Shown one piece after another: positions 5,974-7,262 of a stretch of DNA of 7,262 bases. How positions within the stretch are numbered: the stretch's first letter is position 1; each line of letters starts with the position of its first letter. This stretch comes from Verrucomicrobiota bacterium (lineage in GTDB: Bacteria; Verrucomicrobiota; Verrucomicrobiia; Limisphaerales; JAGWYX01): NCBI GenBank assembly GCA_018969165.1, contig JAGWYX010000183.1, forward strand, positions 1-7,262, given 5' to 3'. The position numbers and the translations under genes are program-made. The notes below the pieces were generated by a model that saw nothing but the letters and a program-made list of their open reading frames with translations, was not told where the DNA came from and did not search any database.

Positions 5974-7262
5974 TTAAAAGGGCGGGTGGAGTTCTTCGCG
6001 GCTGAACACGTGCGCCAACAGCTCCGGCTGGGTGTACCAGGTCGGCTTCATCCTGCCCGGGCTGAAAAGTTTTTCCGCCTGGTCACGATAGAACGGCGAG
6101 TCCGGATGGTCGCTTTGGCCAATCGGCGGCTGTGTCCAACTGCGGATCGGCCGGGTCAGCAGGACGACCTGGGTCGAGGTCTGGCCGCCGCCGCCCCAGC
6201 GGGTGTGGTCCGGGCGCTCGGGCCCGAAATGGACCGCGCGCAACGTAGCCATCCCTTCGTCGGTGAGGCTTCCGCCGCCGACCGGCCAGGAGCGATCGTC
6301 GCGGCCGACGCGGAACACCTCGCCGTAACGCACATCGAGCCGACCATGTTGTCGGCGCAAGGCGGCCATCCCGCGCGCCAGCCCCGCCACCAGGCCCCGC
6401 TGCTCGGCTTCCGTGAGCGGCTCGGCGGCGGTTCTTCCCCGCCGCTCGACCGCCATGTAATCGTTGATTTTGGCCGCCAGCTCGCTCGCCGGGCGGTTGC
6501 CGAGAATTTGGTTAACTGCCTGACGCCAGTAATAGAACTTCAACGCGGCAAACGAGTCCGCCGCCGCCCTGCCGTTCCAATCCGCAATCTGTTGAAGCGC
6601 CGCCTGGTAATCCGCCGCTTGGCGCCAGTCCGCGCCGAATTGTTTGTCCGCGGCCCGCAGGGCGGCGACCCAGCGGTCATAGCCGTAACAGGTCGAGTCC
6701 AGCGCCGTGGCGAGCGCCCGCTCCGGCGTCATGACGGTGGCCTGGCTGAGAATCTCGACGGCGCGGGCGGCACGTTGATGGAGCCAACCCGGACGCTCAC
6801 CAAAGAGGTAGGCGGGTTTTCTCTCCGGGGTCATCGGTGAGCCGACCATCATGACGTCGGGCGGGATGTTGCAGTTCTGCATGTAGCCCTGGGGCGGGTT
6901 CAGGACTTGATAGAGATCCCGGGCGGGATGAATCCCGCGCCAGGCGGTCTTCGCGGTCGAGCCGTCCACCGGCCGGAAGAAGTTGAAACCGGGGGGCCGG
7001 ATCGGCACGCGGCCGGCGCGCATGTAAAAGATATTGCCGCGGGTGTCGGCGGCCATGACGTTTTGCGGCATGATCTGATCGAGCGCCAGGCCCCGTTGGA
7101 TGCCGCGGATATCCCGCGCGAAGTTGAATTCGTAAAACACCTCGACGAACTGGACCTCGTCCGCGTAAGCCAATTTGGCGGCGTAAACGTGGTCCGCCTT
7201 CCGGGCGATGACCGGCCCATCGGCCGAATCGTAAATCGTCAGCCGCCGCGGCGTGGGTTGGC
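5974..7262 (-). CDS. Penicillin-acylase-family (S45 Ntn hydrolase) protein, C-terminal part (5'-truncated by window)
   Basis: The 428 visible residues form most of the beta chain of a penicillin-amidase-type hydrolase. These enzymes cleave amide bonds such as acyl-homoserine lactones or beta-lactam side chains. They are usually exported and self-processed into alpha and beta chains. Counting from the window edge, GNIFYMRAGRVPIRPPG (about 75-91) is the family block after the nucleophile. DGSTAKTAWRGIHPARDLYQVLNPPQGYMQNCN follows (about 99-131) and includes the Asn that forms the oxyanion hole in relatives. The end carries the GQSDHPDSPFYRDQ block (about 381-394) typical of the beta-chain C-terminus. 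The signal peptide, alpha chain, linker and catalytic N-terminal Ser of the beta chain lie beyond the right edge. The frame is open across the edge, so the apparent TTG start near 7173 is internal. The substrate is undeterminable here; PvdQ-like and general acylases are both possible. It ends with TAA at 5974-5976, 237 bp before the bioB start. Confidence 0.9.
   Translation of the reverse strand, partial: QPTPRRLTIYDSADGPVIARKADHVYAAKLAYADEVQFVEVFYEFNFARDIRGIQRGLALDQIMPQNVMAADTRGNIFYMRAGRVPIRPPGFNFFRPVDGSTAKTAWRGIHPARDLYQVLNPPQGYMQNCNIPPDVMMVGSPMTPERKPAYLFGERPGWLHQRAARAVEILSQATVMTPERALATALDSTCYGYDRWVAALRAADKQFGADWRQAADYQAALQQIADWNGRAAADSFAALKFYYWRQAVNQILGNRPASELAAKINDYMAVERRGRTAAEPLTEAEQRGLVAGLARGMAALRRQHGRLDVRYGEVFRVGRDDRSWPVGGGSLTDEGMATLRAVHFGPERPDHTRWGGGGQTSTQVVLLTRPIRSWTQPPIGQSDHPDSPFYRDQAEKLFSPGRMKPTWYTQPELLAHVFSREELHPPF

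Noticed and set aside
5986..6840. 284-codon + strand frame opposite the acylase
   Set aside because: It is an Arg-rich shadow of the penicillin-acylase coding sequence with no family signal.
6087..7173. Start of the acylase gene at TTG 7171-7173
   Set aside because: The frame stays open to the window edge and the upstream residues (RRLTIYDSADGPVIARKADHVYAAK) read as normal protein continuing the family, so the TTG is internal.

Overview
This is a GC-rich bacterial window with tightly packed genes. It holds five protein-coding genes, two of them cut by the window edges, plus one short transposase-bearing element. Gene content and protein style point to the Verrucomicrobia or neighbouring PVC/environmental Gram-negative lineages: a biotin synthase of the 'ETSRRFFPEVCTTH' type, a REP-associated (Y1) transposase with the C-terminal arm common in those genomes, and a penicillin-acylase-family hydrolase. 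This is a family-resemblance judgement and no search was run. Chromosomal housekeeping genes (gcvP, bioB) flank the element, so the window looks like ordinary chromosome with one recent insertion.

Layout from left to right. (1) Positions 3-770, + strand: the C-terminal quarter of glycine dehydrogenase (GcvP), starting right at the PLP-lysine motif. (2) Positions 750-1772: a roughly 1.02 kb element bounded by 27-bp inverted repeats (26 of 27 identical) and carrying one Y1/HUH transposase gene on the - strand (761-1720). (3) Positions 1742-3688, - strand: a membrane-anchored sulfatase/alkaline-phosphatase-superfamily enzyme with a YejM/LtaS-like architecture. (4) Positions 3738-4529, - strand: an M14-type zinc peptidase. 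(5) Positions 4624-5736, - strand: biotin synthase BioB. (6) Positions 5974-7262, - strand: the C-terminal part of a penicillin-acylase-family Ntn hydrolase. From 1742 to the right edge every gene is on the - strand. gcvP converges on them and meets them at the element.

How the genes relate. GcvP (one-carbon metabolism) and BioB (biotin sulfur insertion) are housekeeping functions. The M14 peptidase and the membrane sulfatase-like protein are 49 bp apart on one strand and could form a small envelope-related transcription unit. This is inferred from spacing and predicted location only. The acylase appears to be an independent gene.

Most notable points. Both neighbours of the element end inside it: the inverted repeats supply the last codons and the stop of gcvP and of the sulfatase gene. 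Removing exactly 750-1772 in silico gives gcvP a different, plausible short tail ending at a TGA at 1788-1790. The BioB keeps the radical-SAM CxxxCxxC but lacks two of the three cysteines that hold the [2Fe-2S] sulfur-donor cluster in E. coli BioB, which suggests an alternative (type II) sulfur-donor cluster. I found no CRISPR array, tRNA or rRNA, and no clearly new multi-gene system.
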